Below are positions 24,630-34,522 of a stretch of 64,000 bases of DNA, piece after piece. The first letter of the stretch is position 1. The number at the start of each line of letters is the position of its first letter. Origin of the DNA: Streptomyces cucumeris (GTDB lineage Bacteria > Actinomycetota > Actinomycetes > Streptomycetales > Streptomycetaceae); contig NZ_JANCLX010000004.1 of NCBI RefSeq assembly GCF_024295805.1, forward strand, positions 105,007 to 169,006. The letters are read 5' to 3'. Both the position numbers and the translations under genes were made by a program. The notes below the pieces were generated by a model, which saw only the letters and a list, made by a program, of their open reading frames with translations, searched no databases and had not been told where the DNA came from.

Positions 24630-25256
24630 CTAACCGTCCGCCGGGCCCGCTCCGCCCCGGGGCAACGCGCCCTCACGCTCCAGCGTGCTCAGCCACTGCG
24701 TGACCACGGTCTCGATGAACGCGTCGGTGACCTCGCCGCGGTCGAAGAAGAGCCGGGCGAGGACCGGCCCGTAGAGCAGCGTGTACTCGTCGTCGGTGAT
24801 CTGCACGCCGGAGGGCTCCAGCAGCCCGTTGAGCGCCGCGCGGCGGTCCTGGCCGATGCGGACGAGGGCCTGGGCGCTGTCGGGGTCGTGGTCGGACTGG
24901 GCGATGACGGCCAGCACCGCGGTACGGGTGGCCGGGTCGCTGATGCCGTCGCGCAGGCTCGTCAGCCAGGCGGTGGCCACGGTCCGCACATCGCCGCCCC
25001 GCTCGGGGTAGCCGCCCACGTCCGGGCCCTCCAGGATCAGATCGAAGAGGAGCGCGGCCCGGGTGGGCCAGTGGCGGTAGAGGGTCTGCCGGGTGACCTC
25101 GGCGCGCTCGGCCAGCAGCGCGTAGGTCAGCCCGGTCGGGCCGACCTCGGGCAGCAGGGCGCGGGCGACGGTCAGGACGCGGCCGCGGGTGCGCTGCACC
25201 CGCGGGTTGTCCGGGGTCGGCTGACGGCGGTGGAGGGGCGGCTGCATGGGCGCCAT
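24630..25256 (-). CDS. TetR-family transcriptional regulator
   Basis: 208 residues. The HTH is TGLTYALLAERAEVTRQTLYRHWPTR, seen as YALLAERAEVTRQTLYRHW, and is followed by an all-helical ligand/dimerisation domain. The gene starts 8 bp from a near-perfect palindrome (25264-25290), indicating autorepression. No obvious effector gene is divergent; the DoxX-type gene lies upstream on the same strand. Confidence 0.93.
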   Translation of the reverse strand: MAPMQPPLHRRQPTPDNPRVQRTRGRVLTVARALLPEVGPTGLTYALLAERAEVTRQTLYRHWPTRAALLFDLILEGPDVGGYPERGGDVRTVATAWLTSLRDGISDPATRTAVLAVIAQSDHDPDSAQALVRIGQDRRAALNGLLEPSGVQITDDEYTLLYGPVLARLFFDRGEVTDAFIETVVTQWLSTLEREGALPRGGAGPADG

Positions 25257-25263
25257 CCTAACC

Positions 25264-25290
25264 TTGAATCATACGCATCGTGTGATTCAA
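25264..25290. promoter_or_regulatory. Near-perfect palindrome, probable TetR operator
   Basis: TTGAATCA (25264-25271) and TGATTCAA (25283-25290) are perfect inverted arms. Inner ACG (25273-25275) and CGT (25279-25281) also pair, giving 11 matching positions per 13-base half. It overlaps the expected promoter/start region of the TetR gene. Confidence 0.75.
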
Positions 25291-25463
25291 GCCATACGGT
25301 ACGGCCCGTACGCCGTGCGGGGGCGCTGGACGGCGCCGTCCGCACCGACGCGGCGCGCCCCCGGGCGCCCATGCCGAGGGCCCGCACCGGACAACGGTGC
25401 GGGCCCCTGGCCGCGCGGCGCACCCGGACGGCCGGACCGGGGTGCCTCGTATGCCCTCAGTTC

Positions 25464-27113
25464 TCAGCCGCCGCCCAGCAGGCCGCCCAGGCCGCCGCCG
25501 CCCTCGCCACCACCCTCGCCGTAGCCGCCGGAGCCGCTGTCCTCCTCCGGAGCGCCCTCCGGTTCGCCGCCGGTCGTGCCGCCTCCGGCGCCACCGCTCA
25601 GCGACGGCGGGCTCATCGTCGTCCGCGGGGCGACGGGTGCCCGGCCCGGGGACTGCGGGGTGACGCGGGCACCGGGCTGGGACTGGCTCGGGCTGCCCGA
25701 GTCGTCTATGGTCCCGGTCGCGTTCGCCTCGCCCGGGTCGGTGGGCGACGCCGAGCGGGACGGGCTCGGGCTCGTCCGCCGGCGCTCGCTCGGGGACGGG
25801 GAGCCGCTGGCGTCGACCGGACCGCGCGCACCGCCGCGCGGGCTCTCCATCGACTTCCGCGGCACCGGCGAGCCCGGCACGCTGTTCGTCGGGATGTCCC
25901 TCGGCTCCGGCGCCCGCACCGTCTCGGAGGACCGCACGGCGCCGCCCAGCGACGAGCCGACCAGCAGCGTCAGCCCCGCCACGACCAGCGCCATCACGGA
26001 GCCCCGGCGCAGCACCCGGCGCCGCAGGTCCCACAGCTCGGCGCGCGGGCCGAGCCGCCGCCACGCCTCGCCCGCGAGACGGGCGTCGGCCGAGTACACC
26101 GGGGCGCCCGCGATGACCAGGGGGCTCCAGGCGGCGAGGTAGATGATGTCCGGGGCGTCGTAGACGGGGACCGTACGCCAGCTCACGGTCAGGATCAGGG
26201 CGGCCGAGAGCAGCGCGCCGAAGGCCGCCGCCAGCCGCTGCCACAGCCCCAGGATGGTGAGCACGCCCACCACGATCTGGAGGAACGCCACCGTCAGCCC
26301 GGCGCCCACCGGGTGCGCGAGCGCCAGCTCACGCAGCGGTTCGGCGATCGGCCAGGGGTGCAGCGAACGCAGCCAGGTGACCATCGAGCCGCGCTCGCCG
26401 CCGTCGAAGTAGACGGGGTCGGAGAGCTTGCCCATTCCGGCGTAGACGGAGATGAGGCCGAGGAAGATGCGGAGCGGGAGGAGGACGATGCCCAGGTTCA
26501 TCCGCCGCCCGGGGTAGTAGGCGTGGCGCACCGAGTCCGCGTGACGGCGCGGGCGCGGCGCGGCGGTCTGCCGGGGCGCGTCCTGCTCGTCGTACCGGTC
26601 GCCGGTGCGGCCCGGGGCGCGGTCCTGGTCGGACGACTCCCCCGCGCGCGGCGGGCGTTGTCCGCCCCCGGCTCCGGCCCGCGGCACCGATTCCGTCCGC
26701 GGGCTGCGCGGTCCGATGACGGTGGGCGTGCCCTCGTCGAGTGCGATCCGCGGCAGCACCTGGGTGGCGCCCATGTCGCCGCCCCGGCCGCGGCCCTCGG
26801 ACAGGCCGTCCTCGGAATACCGCACGGCCTGGAGGAGCCGGGTCGCCGCGGTGTCACCGCCGGGCCGGGTGCGACCGCTCCACACCACCGGCGGACGGCG
26901 CCGGGCCGGAGCGGGAACGCGGGTGAACCGGGCCGTGCCCGCCAGTGCGCGGCTCACCACCGGGGCGCTGAGCTGCACCCGGAAGCTGGGGGCGTTGACG
27001 GCGACCTGCGCCGGATCGCATGGCACCTTGGCCATGGTCAGCTGAGGCTCGTCGTCGAATCCCGGCGCGCGTCCCGCCAGCGGCCTGCGGGCTTTTCTGG
27101 TCTCCACACTCAA
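25464..27113 (-). CDS. DoxX-type membrane protein with long disordered tails
   Basis: 549 residues. A basic, disordered N-terminus of ~205 residues precedes a DoxX-like four-helix membrane core (LGIVLLPLRIFLGLISVYAG, KLSDPVYFDGG, AFLQIVVGVLTILGLW, PDIIYLAAWSPLVIAG). There is another helix (SVMALVVAGLTLLVGSSLGG) and then a ~150-residue Ser/Pro/Gly tail ending in Gly repeats. DoxX proteins occur in oxidoreductase and thiol-stress membrane complexes. The tail is probably extracytoplasmic. The start is a TTG at 27113 directly after an in-frame stop; GTG 27107 or the ATG of MAKVPCDPAQ are alternatives. Confidence 0.82.
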   Translation of the reverse strand: MSVETRKARRPLAGRAPGFDDEPQLTMAKVPCDPAQVAVNAPSFRVQLSAPVVSRALAGTARFTRVPAPARRRPPVVWSGRTRPGGDTAATRLLQAVRYSEDGLSEGRGRGGDMGATQVLPRIALDEGTPTVIGPRSPRTESVPRAGAGGGQRPPRAGESSDQDRAPGRTGDRYDEQDAPRQTAAPRPRRHADSVRHAYYPGRRMNLGIVLLPLRIFLGLISVYAGMGKLSDPVYFDGGERGSMVTWLRSLHPWPIAEPLRELALAHPVGAGLTVAFLQIVVGVLTILGLWQRLAAAFGALLSAALILTVSWRTVPVYDAPDIIYLAAWSPLVIAGAPVYSADARLAGEAWRRLGPRAELWDLRRRVLRRGSVMALVVAGLTLLVGSSLGGAVRSSETVRAPEPRDIPTNSVPGSPVPRKSMESPRGGARGPVDASGSPSPSERRRTSPSPSRSASPTDPGEANATGTIDDSGSPSQSQPGARVTPQSPGRAPVAPRTTMSPPSLSGGAGGGTTGGEPEGAPEEDSGSGGYGEGGGEGGGGLGGLLGGG

Positions 27114-27876
27114 CTAACCGAGTGACGGACGGGAAAGACACTGGCCGTGACCGTCTTGTGGTGTCCGAGGCCCGTCAAGTCAAGATCGTCGAGCGGGAGA
27201 AGCGGAGGCGGCGCGGTACGGAGCACCGCGCCGCCTGCGTCTCCGTGCCCGGCGCGTCCCCGTCCCGCCACGCGCCCCTGAGCAGCGCCGCACGCCCCAC
27301 GCCTCAGCCCTCAGAGGCAGTACACCGCCCCGGCCGCCCGTAAGGGACACGCACCGCCGCACCGTGCACGGTGGGCCGACGGGCCCAGCACCCCGGCCGC
27401 ACCGCTCGGCCGCCGCCGGCGGTGGAAAGCGTCACCCCACGCACGGACCCCGCAGCCGACCGATCCCAGCCGGGGCCGGCGGCCGGACGTCCGGTCGGCG
27501 TCACACCGTCAGGCAGGGCATGTGTGCCGGCAGCCGGCCACGCCGGCCGACGGCAGGGAGGGCACCGGCGCACGGCCGCGTGGGGCAACCAGCCGCAGCC
27601 GGGGTGGGCCCCGCAAGCCCGCGCGGCATGCGTCGCCCCCGGCAACCCGCCCGGCCACGGTCCCACCGGGCAGGGCACCCGGACGGGACCGCTCGACCGG
27701 CCTGGGCGAAGACCCGCCCGCCGGGCGCGCGGGATCGTACGCGGCCGACTGCGCCCCGGCCGATCGACCGGCCGTGGCCTCCGGGCCGCGCGCGCATCGC
27801 GCATACCGTGCACACCAGCGGCAGGGCCCGTGGGCGGGATCCGCCCACGGGCCTCGTACGTTCCGCTGCCGTCGGG
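27114..27876. other. 763-bp intergenic region without recognisable gene
   Basis: Frames across this stretch are Arg/Pro/Gly-rich on both strands without ribosome-binding sites or recognisable motifs. The only clear structure is the rlmB terminator near its right end. It contains the promoter of the DoxX-type gene at its left end. Confidence 0.5.
27825..27853 (-). terminator. Hairpin terminator after rlmB
   Basis: Perfect 13-bp inverted repeat (arm GGCCCGTGGGCGG) with a 3-nt gat loop, 24 bp past the rlmB stop on the minus strand. Confidence 0.75.
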
Positions 27877-28830
27877 CTATCGGCGGCGGCGGGACACCTC
27901 GTAGAGGACCACGCCCGCCGCGACACCGGCGTTCAGGGACTCCGCACCGCCCGGCATCGGGATCCGGACGCGGACGTCACAGGTCTCGCCGACCAGCCGC
28001 GACAGGCCCTTGCCCTCGCTGCCCACGACGATCACGACCGGGCCGTCCAGCACCTCCAGGTCCTGGAGCTCGACCTCGCCGTCGGCGGCCAGGCCGATCA
28101 CCGTGAGCCCGGCCTTCTGGTAGGACTCCAGGGCGCGGGTGAGGTTGGTCGCGCGCGCCACCGGGGTGCGGGCGGCGGTGCCCGCGGAGGTCTTCCAGGC
28201 GCCCGCGGTCATCCCGGCCGCACGCCGCTCCGGCACCACCACACCGTGGCCGCCGAAGGCGGACACCGAACGCACCACGGCACCCAGGTTCCGCGGGTCG
28301 GTGACCCCGTCGAGCGCGACGATCAGCGGGTCCTCGCCGTCGTCGAAGGCGGCGGCGCTCAGGTCCTCGGGGTGGGCGTACTCGTACGCCGGAACCTGGA
28401 GCACCAGGCCCTGGTGGTTCAGCCCGTTGGTCATCCGGTCCAGCTCCGGGCGGGGGGCCTCCATCAGGTGGATGCCGCCGCGGTCCCCGGCCAGCTTCAG
28501 CGCCTCGCGCACCCGCTCGTCGCTGTCGATGAACTGCTGGACGTAGAGCATGGTCGCCGGAACGCCCTCGCGCAGCGCCTCGACCACCGGGTTACGGCCC
28601 ACCACCAGCTCATTGGTGCCCTTGCCGCCGCCCCGGCGCTGGGGCGGGCGTCCCGTGGTCTTGCGGGCGCGGGCGTTGGCGATGCGCTGCTTGGCATGGC
28701 CCTTGCGCATCTCGGCGGGCGGGGTGGGGCCCTTGCCCTCGAGCGCCCGGCGCCGCTTGCCGCCGCTGCCGACCGTCGCACCCTTCTTGTTCGAGGTGCG
28801 TCGGTTCCTGCGCTGGCTGTTGCCGGCCAT
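27877..28830 (-). CDS. rlmB: 23S rRNA (guanosine-2'-O-)-methyltransferase RlmB
   Basis: 317 residues. A basic N-terminal extension ([30 protein letters not shown]) precedes the L30e-like substrate-binding domain ([20 protein letters not shown]) and the SPOUT catalytic domain with trefoil-knot motifs ([49 protein letters not shown]). RlmB methylates the ribose of G2251 (E. coli numbering) in the peptidyl-transferase region. The ATG at 28830 follows AGGTGAC; an ATG at 28839 is less well placed. It lies downstream of cysS, as in other actinomycetes. Confidence 0.95.
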   Translation of the reverse strand: MAGNSQRRNRRTSNKKGATVGSGGKRRRALEGKGPTPPAEMRKGHAKQRIANARARKTTGRPPQRRGGGKGTNELVVGRNPVVEALREGVPATMLYVQQFIDSDERVREALKLAGDRGGIHLMEAPRPELDRMTNGLNHQGLVLQVPAYEYAHPEDLSAAAFDDGEDPLIVALDGVTDPRNLGAVVRSVSAFGGHGVVVPERRAAGMTAGAWKTSAGTAARTPVARATNLTRALESYQKAGLTVIGLAADGEVELQDLEVLDGPVVIVVGSEGKGLSRLVGETCDVRVRIPMPGGAESLNAGVAAGVVLYEVSRRRR

Positions 28831-28970
28831 GAATGTCACCTATCTCTTCACTGCTCAGCGCTGCGCGGCAAGCGGAAAACGTATGTACGGTCATCAGTGT
28901 GCCGCCCGGCGCACCGGGCGGCACAAAGTGGGAGGTCAGGAACGGGCGGATACGGGGCGCGCGCGGCGCC

Positions 28971-30371
28971 TCAGCGGTTGCCCAGCTCCCACCGCGGCCC
29001 CGACGGGGTGTCCTCGATCACCAGCCCCGACTGCTGGAGCTGATCGCGGATCGCGTCCGCCGTCGCGTAGTCCTTGCGGGTCCGTGCGGCCTGCCGCTGC
29101 TCCAGGACCAGCCGGACCAGCGAGTCGACCACACCGTGCAAATCCTCGCCGCGGTCCGAGCCGCCCGACCAGCGCTCATCGAGCGGGTCCAGGCCCAGGA
29201 CGCCCAGCATGGCCCGCACCTCGGCCAGCCGTGCGACGGCCGACTCCTTGTCGTCCGCGGTCAGGGCGGAGTTGCCCTGCCGGACGGTGGTGTGGACGAC
29301 CGCGAGCGCCTGCGGCACCCCCAGGTCGTCGTCCATCGCCTCGGCGAAGGCGGGCGGCACCTCGGACGCGGGAGCGACCGTCTTCCCCGCCTTTTCCGTC
29401 ACCCGCTGGATGAAGCCCTCGATCCGCGCGAACGCGGACTCGGCCTCGCGCAGGGCCTCCTCGCTGTACTCGATCATGGACCGGTAGTGCGGGGTGCCCA
29501 GGTAGTAGCGGAGCACGATGGGGCGCCAGCGCTTGACCATCTCGGAGACCAGCACCGAGTTGCCGAGCGACTTGCTCATCTTCTCGCCGCTCATGGTCAC
29601 CCACGCGTTGTGCGCCCAGTACGCGGCGAAGTCGTCGCCGAACGCCTTGGCCTGCGCGATCTCGTTCTCATGGTGCGGAAAGATCAGGTCGATACCGCCG
29701 CCGTGGATGTCGAAGGCCCGGCCGAGGTACTTGTGCGCCATCGCCGAGCACTCCAGGTGCCAGCCCGGACGGCCGCGGCCCCAGGGCGTCTCCCAGCTCG
29801 GCTCGCCGGGCTTGGCCGACTTCCACATGGCGAAGTCGCGCTGGTCGCGCTTACCGGTCTCGCCCTCGCCGGAGGGCTGGCGCAGCCCGTCCAGCTCCTG
29901 GTTGGAGAGCCGGAGGTACTCGGGGAACGAGCGCACGTCGAAGTAGACGTTGCCCTCGGCGACATAGGCGTGACCCCGGTCGATCAGGGTCCGCATCATC
30001 TCGATCATCTCGGGGATGTGCCCGGTGGCCCGCGGCTCGTAGGTGGCGGGCAGGCAGCCGAGGGCGTCGTAGGCGCTGTTGAAGGCGCGCTCGTTCTCGT
30101 AGCCGATCGCCCACCACGGACGGCCCTGCTCGACCGACTTGGCGATGATCTTGTCGTCGATGTCCGTGACGTTCCGGATGAACGTGACGTCGTAGCCGCG
30201 GTGCAGGAACCAGCGGCGCATGATGTCGAAGTTCAGATTGGACCGGACGTGACCGATGTGCGGAGCGGCCTGCACGGTCGCGCCACACAGGTAGATCGAG
30301 ACGCAGCCCGGCGTGAGCGGGGTGAAGTCACGGATCTGCCGGGCGCTGGTGTCGTACAGGCGAATAGTCAC
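28971..30371 (-). CDS. cysS: Cysteinyl-tRNA synthetase
   Basis: 466 residues, a typical class I synthetase length. The HIGH motif is PHIGHVRSN (about residues 37-45), KMSKS is in [10 protein letters not shown], and the zinc ligands include the Cys of IYLCGAT and the [10 protein letters not shown] / [10 protein letters not shown] segment. The C-terminal anticodon-binding region is [22 protein letters not shown]. It charges tRNA-Cys with cysteine in the cytosol. It is followed by rlmB with a ~140-bp gap. It is distinct from MshC, the cysteine ligase of mycothiol synthesis, which is derived from CysS. Confidence 0.97.
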   Translation of the reverse strand: MTIRLYDTSARQIRDFTPLTPGCVSIYLCGATVQAAPHIGHVRSNLNFDIMRRWFLHRGYDVTFIRNVTDIDDKIIAKSVEQGRPWWAIGYENERAFNSAYDALGCLPATYEPRATGHIPEMIEMMRTLIDRGHAYVAEGNVYFDVRSFPEYLRLSNQELDGLRQPSGEGETGKRDQRDFAMWKSAKPGEPSWETPWGRGRPGWHLECSAMAHKYLGRAFDIHGGGIDLIFPHHENEIAQAKAFGDDFAAYWAHNAWVTMSGEKMSKSLGNSVLVSEMVKRWRPIVLRYYLGTPHYRSMIEYSEEALREAESAFARIEGFIQRVTEKAGKTVAPASEVPPAFAEAMDDDLGVPQALAVVHTTVRQGNSALTADDKESAVARLAEVRAMLGVLGLDPLDERWSGGSDRGEDLHGVVDSLVRLVLEQRQAARTRKDYATADAIRDQLQQSGLVIEDTPSGPRWELGNR

Positions 30372-30460
30372 GCATCAAGGGTAGTGGGAAGGCGGGAGTG
30401 CCTTGCGCCCGATCCACCCAGGGACACAGAAGCGTGACACTTGGGACGCCCCGGGCCGGT

Positions 30461-30865
30461 TCAGAGGCTGCCGACGATCTTGCGGGGCGTGATCCGCACC
30501 ACGATCCGCTCGGCGTCCTGCCCGGACGCCGGGTTGAACTCGGCGTAGGGCTTGCCCGTGTACTTCACCGACAGTTCGTCGATCAGCTCTTTGCCGCCCG
30601 CGGTGGTGTACGCCGCGGTGCCGCGGATCTCCGCGTAGGTGTACGGGGCGTCGGCGGGCTGGACCAGGACCGAGACCCGCGGATCCCGGTCGATGTTCTT
30701 CTGCTTCCGCCGCCCCATGGTGGTCGAGAACAGCAGCTCGTCCCCGTCACGCTTCACCCAGACCGGTGAAAGCTGAGAGCTGCCGTCGGGCTGGACGGTG
30801 CCGACGACGATGAAGACGGGGCTGTCGAGGAGCTGCTTGAGGCTCTCGGAGAGTGCGGTGGCCAC
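30461..30865 (-). CDS. PPOX-class (F420/FMN-dependent) split-barrel oxidoreductase
   Basis: 134 residues with the pyridoxamine-phosphate-oxidase-like split barrel: VFIVVGTVQPDGSSQLSPVW, LLFSTTMGRRKQKNIDRDP (cofactor phosphate contacts) and VSVLVQP. Actinomycete members of this size commonly use F420 or FMN. The exact cofactor and substrate are not evident. The GTG at 30865 has GGAAGGA 6 nt upstream and is preferred to the longer frame from 30892. Confidence 0.88.
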   Translation of the reverse strand: MATALSESLKQLLDSPVFIVVGTVQPDGSSQLSPVWVKRDGDELLFSTTMGRRKQKNIDRDPRVSVLVQPADAPYTYAEIRGTAAYTTAGGKELIDELSVKYTGKPYAEFNPASGQDAERIVVRITPRKIVGSL

Positions 30866-30979
30866 GGCGGATCCTTCCCTCACGACCCTCACGAGGGGTC
30901 GTTCACGGTGGGCTGGGCTGACGGAGCACGGACGGAAGCGGGTCGCGGGTACCCGCTTCCGTACGTACCCAACGCACCG

Positions 30980-31513
30980 TCAAAGGTCAGCACCGTCTCC
31001 GGGAACAGGGCCCGTACGGACCACCAGCGCGGTGGCGACCGCCGCCAGCCCCTCGGCCCGGCCGGTCAGCCCGAGGCCGTCGGTCGTGGTGCCGGACACC
31101 GAGACGGGGGCGCCGACCGCGGCCGACAGCGCCTCGACCGCCTCGTCACGGCGCTTGCCGATCTTGGGGCGGACACCGATCACCTGGATCGCCACATTGC
31201 CGATCCCGAACCCGGCCGCCCGTACGATCCGGGCCGCCTCGGCGAGCAGCGTGACCCCGGCGGCACCGGACCACTCGGGGCGGTCGGTGCCGAAGTGGGC
31301 GCCGAGGTCGCCGAGGCCGGCGGCGGAGAAGAGCGCGTCACAGGCGGCGTGGGCGGCCACGTCACCGTCGGAGTGCCCGGCCAGGCCGTACTCCTCGCCC
31401 TCCCACAGCAGACCCGCGCACCACAGCTCGCGGCCCCGCTCGAAGGCGTGCACATCGGTGCCGATGCCCACCAGGGGCAGTCCCGCCGGCGGCCGGGGGG
31501 TCTCAGAAGCCAT
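30980..31513 (-). CDS. ispF: 2-C-methyl-D-erythritol 2,4-cyclodiphosphate synthase
   Basis: 177 residues. The motif [19 protein letters not shown] carries the metal-binding Asp and His, [20 protein letters not shown] carries the third ligand, and [13 protein letters not shown] and [17 protein letters not shown] complete the active site and trimer interface. It converts CDP-methylerythritol 2-phosphate to the cyclodiphosphate in the MEP isoprenoid pathway. It overlaps the 3' end of ispD by 11 nt, so both are co-expressed. Confidence 0.97.
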   Translation of the reverse strand: MASETPRPPAGLPLVGIGTDVHAFERGRELWCAGLLWEGEEYGLAGHSDGDVAAHAACDALFSAAGLGDLGAHFGTDRPEWSGAAGVTLLAEAARIVRAAGFGIGNVAIQVIGVRPKIGKRRDEAVEALSAAVGAPVSVSGTTTDGLGLTGRAEGLAAVATALVVRTGPVPGDGADL

Positions 31514-32288
31514 CGTTGGCCCTCCTGCGCGCGAGAACCGCCTCGGCCAGCACCAGGTCCAGCGGGCGGGTCACCTTGAACGCCTCCTCGTGGCCGGGGA
31601 CGACCACGACCTCGACACCGAGCCGCTCGACCATGCCCGCGTCGTCCGTCGCCCCGTCGCCCGCCAGGACGATCTTCTCGTGGGCTTCGGCCAGCGTCGC
31701 GCGGTCGAAGCCCTGCGGGGTCTGGACGGCGCGCAGCCGGGCGCGCTCGGGGGTGCCGACGACCGGCTCGGGCTCGCCGGCCCGCTCACCGGTGCGCGGC
31801 TCGACCTGCTTGACGGTGTCGGCCAGCGGCAGCGCCGGGACGACGGCGGGCGCCCCGTCCCGTACGGCGGCGATGACCGCGTCCACCGTGTCCACCGGGA
31901 CCAGCGGCCGGGCGGCGTCGTGGACCAGCACGGTGGCGACGTCCTCGGGTACGGCGGCCAGGCCGAGGCGCACCGACTCCTGGCGGGTCTCCCCGCCGGG
32001 GACGACGACCACATCGGCGCCGCGGCCGGTCAGCGGATGGTCGTCCAGCAGCCGCTGGACCTCCTCGGCGCCGTCCGGCGGGGCCACGACGACCACCAGG
32101 GAGACGGAGCGGGATCCGGCCATCGCGCGGACGGCGTGAACCAGCATCGGCGTACCGCTCAGGGGCCGGAGCGCCTTGGGCGCTCCGGGGCCCAGCCGCA
32201 CGCCACGGCCCGCGGCCGGGATCACAGCGGCGGTACGGGCGGGGCGCTCGGGCGCGCCGGAGCCGCCGGGACTCATGGATACGGACAT
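31503..32288 (-). CDS. ispD: 2-C-methyl-D-erythritol 4-phosphate cytidylyltransferase
   Basis: 261 residues from the ATG at 32288. The CTP-binding loop is [19 protein letters not shown], followed by [33 protein letters not shown] and [11 protein letters not shown]. It transfers CMP to methylerythritol 4-phosphate in the MEP pathway, the step before IspE. The frame is open farther upstream, but the residues are not conserved in character. It follows the carD-type gene on the same strand, an arrangement widespread in actinobacteria. Confidence 0.95.
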   Translation of the reverse strand: MSVSMSPGGSGAPERPARTAAVIPAAGRGVRLGPGAPKALRPLSGTPMLVHAVRAMAGSRSVSLVVVVAPPDGAEEVQRLLDDHPLTGRGADVVVVPGGETRQESVRLGLAAVPEDVATVLVHDAARPLVPVDTVDAVIAAVRDGAPAVVPALPLADTVKQVEPRTGERAGEPEPVVGTPERARLRAVQTPQGFDRATLAEAHEKIVLAGDGATDDAGMVERLGVEVVVVPGHEEAFKVTRPLDLVLAEAVLARRRANDGF

Positions 32289-32649
32289 TGAGTTGGCGTT
32301 CAGGTTTGCTTCCTCGACCGAAATGGGTATGGCCACAGCGTGCCGGGCGCGATGCCTTGACCAGACCCTTCCGTGACGACTGGTCGAGCCAGTGCCCAGG
32401 GCCCGGCACACCTTCGCAACCGCCGCGGGGCGGTTCCTCCGCACCGCGGCACCAGCACAGCGCAACACCGGCACAGAGCGACACCGGAAGAGACCGACCG
32501 GCAGACAACGGCCCGGCACACGGTGCAGCGGACCGGGACACCAGGGTTCTGGTATGCGCGGTCCCGGTATGCACACATGCCGCAGCGCCCGGCGACAGAC
32601 GGCTTAGAACATCAAGTCTGAGTCACTCGGGCACCGCGGCATTGATGTG
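32289..32649. other. Intergenic region between ispD and carD-type gene
   Basis: 361 bp with no supportable gene. It has an irregular run of CACCGG/GCACA-containing short repeats (about 32450-32530) and no clear hairpin terminator. The ispD promoter is presumably here unless ispD is transcribed from upstream. Confidence 0.45.
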
Positions 32650-33132
32650 TCAGGACGCGAGAACCTCATCAAGCAGGGCCTCGGCCTTGTCCTCATTGGT
32701 GCTCTCGGCGAGAGCCAGCTCGCTCACCAGGATCTGGCGGGCCTTGGCGAGCATGCGCTTCTCACCGGCGGAGAGTCCGCGCTCACGCTCTCGGCGCCAC
32801 AGGTCGCGCACCACCTCGGCGACCTTGATCACATCGCCGGAGGCGAGCTTCTCGAGATTTGCCTTGTAGCGACGGGACCAGTTCGTCGGCTCTTCGGCGT
32901 AGGGTGCGCGGAGCACCTCGAAGACCCGGTCCAGCCCGTCCTGGCCAACCACATCACGCACACCGACGAACTCCGCATTGTCCGCCGGCACACGAACCGT
33001 CAGGTCACCCTGAGCGACCTTCAGCACCAAGTAGGTCTTGTCCACGCCTTTGATCTGGCGAGTTTCGATGGCCTCGATCAGCGCGGCCCCGTGATGGGGA
33101 TAGACCACGGTGTCGCCAACCTTGAACGTCAT
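32650..33132 (-). CDS. carD: CarD-family RNA-polymerase-binding transcription factor
   Basis: 160 residues. The N-terminal Tudor-like RNA-polymerase interaction domain is [20 protein letters not shown] to [15 protein letters not shown]. The C-terminal helical DNA-binding domain includes [20 protein letters not shown] and the conserved tryptophan in [19 protein letters not shown]. In mycobacteria the homologue binds the beta subunit and stabilises open promoter complexes, especially at rRNA and stress promoters. The 5' end is followed by a long regulatory region. Confidence 0.96.
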   Translation of the reverse strand: MTFKVGDTVVYPHHGAALIEAIETRQIKGVDKTYLVLKVAQGDLTVRVPADNAEFVGVRDVVGQDGLDRVFEVLRAPYAEEPTNWSRRYKANLEKLASGDVIKVAEVVRDLWRRERERGLSAGEKRMLAKARQILVSELALAESTNEDKAEALLDEVLAS

Positions 33133-33667
33133 GTGACAGGTACCCCTTCCGTGGCTATCCAGGGTAACACGGGAACGCCCTGTTCTGAATGGCGTTTTCG
33201 CAGGTCAGGGCATATCTCGGGGCTTGACAACAGCGCCCGGAACGTGCTGCGAGAGGCAGACGGAACCGGGTATTCGCAGGTGGGAGCCGCTGTACGGGCG
33301 GGCTGAAACCCGCGCGTTACCTGTCCCGAGAAGGTGCCCCGAGCGGCCGTACGTCCCGTTTTGCCGGAGTCCAGTCGATGGACTTCCGCTACTCCGTTCG
33401 GGCCGGCAGGCGCCAGATCCGGCCCTGATTCACGAATTGATCACCAGCGGACCGGATCACTCCCGTGATCAATTCCAGGACATCCACGGATTCCTTACCG
33501 ATAATCTCCCGGCCGGGTCACCGAACCGATATTCAGCGCGGCTCCGGAAGGGGCCCGCGGACCGGCGTCGCGCTCAGGAGGCGGGTCGGGTGCGGCCCCA
33601 AGTGGGCGCATCGGTAACCTAAGCCCGCTGATCCAACTTTTACCTCGTCCTAGGAGATGCCGCCGCC
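33133..33667. promoter_or_regulatory. Divergent regulatory region carD/lipoprotein with nested inverted repeats
   Basis: 535 bp with no gene. GAATTGATCAC (33434-33444) and GTGATCAATTC (33465-33475) are perfect 11-bp inverted arms. Between them, GATCAC (33455-33460) can alternatively pair with GTGATC of the right arm. The block is AT-rich compared with its surroundings and lies ~190 bp upstream of the lipoprotein start. It could be an operator pair or an RNA switch-like alternative hairpin. Confidence 0.45.
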
Positions 33668-34387
33668 GTGAGCAGCAGCCTTCGACGCGGCGCCCTCGCC
33701 GCCGCCGCCATCGTGGTCTCGGTCGCCCCGCTCTCCGCCTGCGCGGCCGGGAACGACGCGCAGACGCAGGAGATCAAGCCTGACAACGCCGCGACGTCCG
33801 TCGGCACCATCAAGATCCAGAACGTCAATGTGGTGACCCAGCCCGACGCCAAGGCCAAGGGCCCGGCCGTCGTCACCGGCAAGATCTTCAACGAAGGTGC
33901 TCGCAACGAGACCCTCAAGGCCATCACCCTCCCCGGCACCAGTGCCCGGGTGAAGCTCGCCCCGGCGAAGAAGGGCTCCGGCCCGATCGTGGTCCCGGCC
34001 GGTGGCTCGGTGATCCTCGGCGGCAAGGGCAACCCCTCCGCGGTCATCGCCAACGGACGGGAGGCCGCCCAGGACGGCAACGCCGAGCGCGTCGTGTTCG
34101 ACCTCAGCCGCACCGGCGACGTCCCGATCACCGCGTTCGTCGTCCCGGCCCGCAGCTACTTCAAGGAGTGGGGCCCGACCGAGGTGCCGACCGCCACCCC
34201 GGGCAAGCCGACCGGCACGCCGACGGGCACCCCGTCCGGTTCGGCCACCACCGAGCCCGGTGAGCACCCGTCCGGCTCGGACACCAAGCCCGGTGGCACC
34301 ACCAAGCCCGGCGGTGAGGACCAGACCAGCCAGCCGGGCCACGACAACATCGCGCCCGGTGAGCCGACGCCCAACGGCGCCCACTGA
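33668..34387 (+). CDS. Lipoprotein with PCu(A)C/DUF461-like domain
   Basis: 239 residues. A signal peptide ends in the lipobox LSAC, so Cys is lipidated and anchored outside the membrane. The core (TIKIQNVNVVTQPDAKAKGP to VPITAFVVPARSYF) resembles the copper-chaperone-like beta domain annotated as DUF461. The Met/His ligand set typical of true copper chaperones is not evident. The C-terminal ~70 residues are a Pro/Thr/Gly-rich tail. The GTG start lies 11 nt after GGAG. It is convergent with phoP across a strong terminator. Confidence 0.85.
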   Translation: MSSSLRRGALAAAAIVVSVAPLSACAAGNDAQTQEIKPDNAATSVGTIKIQNVNVVTQPDAKAKGPAVVTGKIFNEGARNETLKAITLPGTSARVKLAPAKKGSGPIVVPAGGSVILGGKGNPSAVIANGREAAQDGNAERVVFDLSRTGDVPITAFVVPARSYFKEWGPTEVPTATPGKPTGTPTGTPSGSATTEPGEHPSGSDTKPGGTTKPGGEDQTSQPGHDNIAPGEPTPNGAH

Positions 34388-34414
34388 GCCCGCTCATGAG
34401 CGCGTCGTGAGCGC

Positions 34415-34456
34415 CGAGAGGGCCCCGGGAGCGGATGTGCTCCCGGGGCCCTCTCG
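34415..34456. terminator. Bidirectional terminator between lipoprotein gene and phoP
   Basis: Perfect 18-bp inverted repeat (arm CGAGAGGGCCCCGGGAGC) with a 6-nt loop between convergent stops. Confidence 0.85.
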
Positions 34457-34522
34457 CTGTGCCCTCAGCCGTACGCCACGGGCCGCCTGGGCCGCGGTCC
34501 GGCCTGCGGCCCCGGGTCCGGC

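Noticed and set aside
27304..27813. Possible minus-strand gene of ~170 residues in the rlmB/DoxX gap
   Set aside because: Arg/Pro/Ala low-complexity translation, no ribosome-binding site, and no better than the opposite-strand frames.
28833..30437. Long + strand open frame opposite cysS
   Set aside because: Antisense shadow caused by GC bias. CysS motifs are intact on the minus strand.
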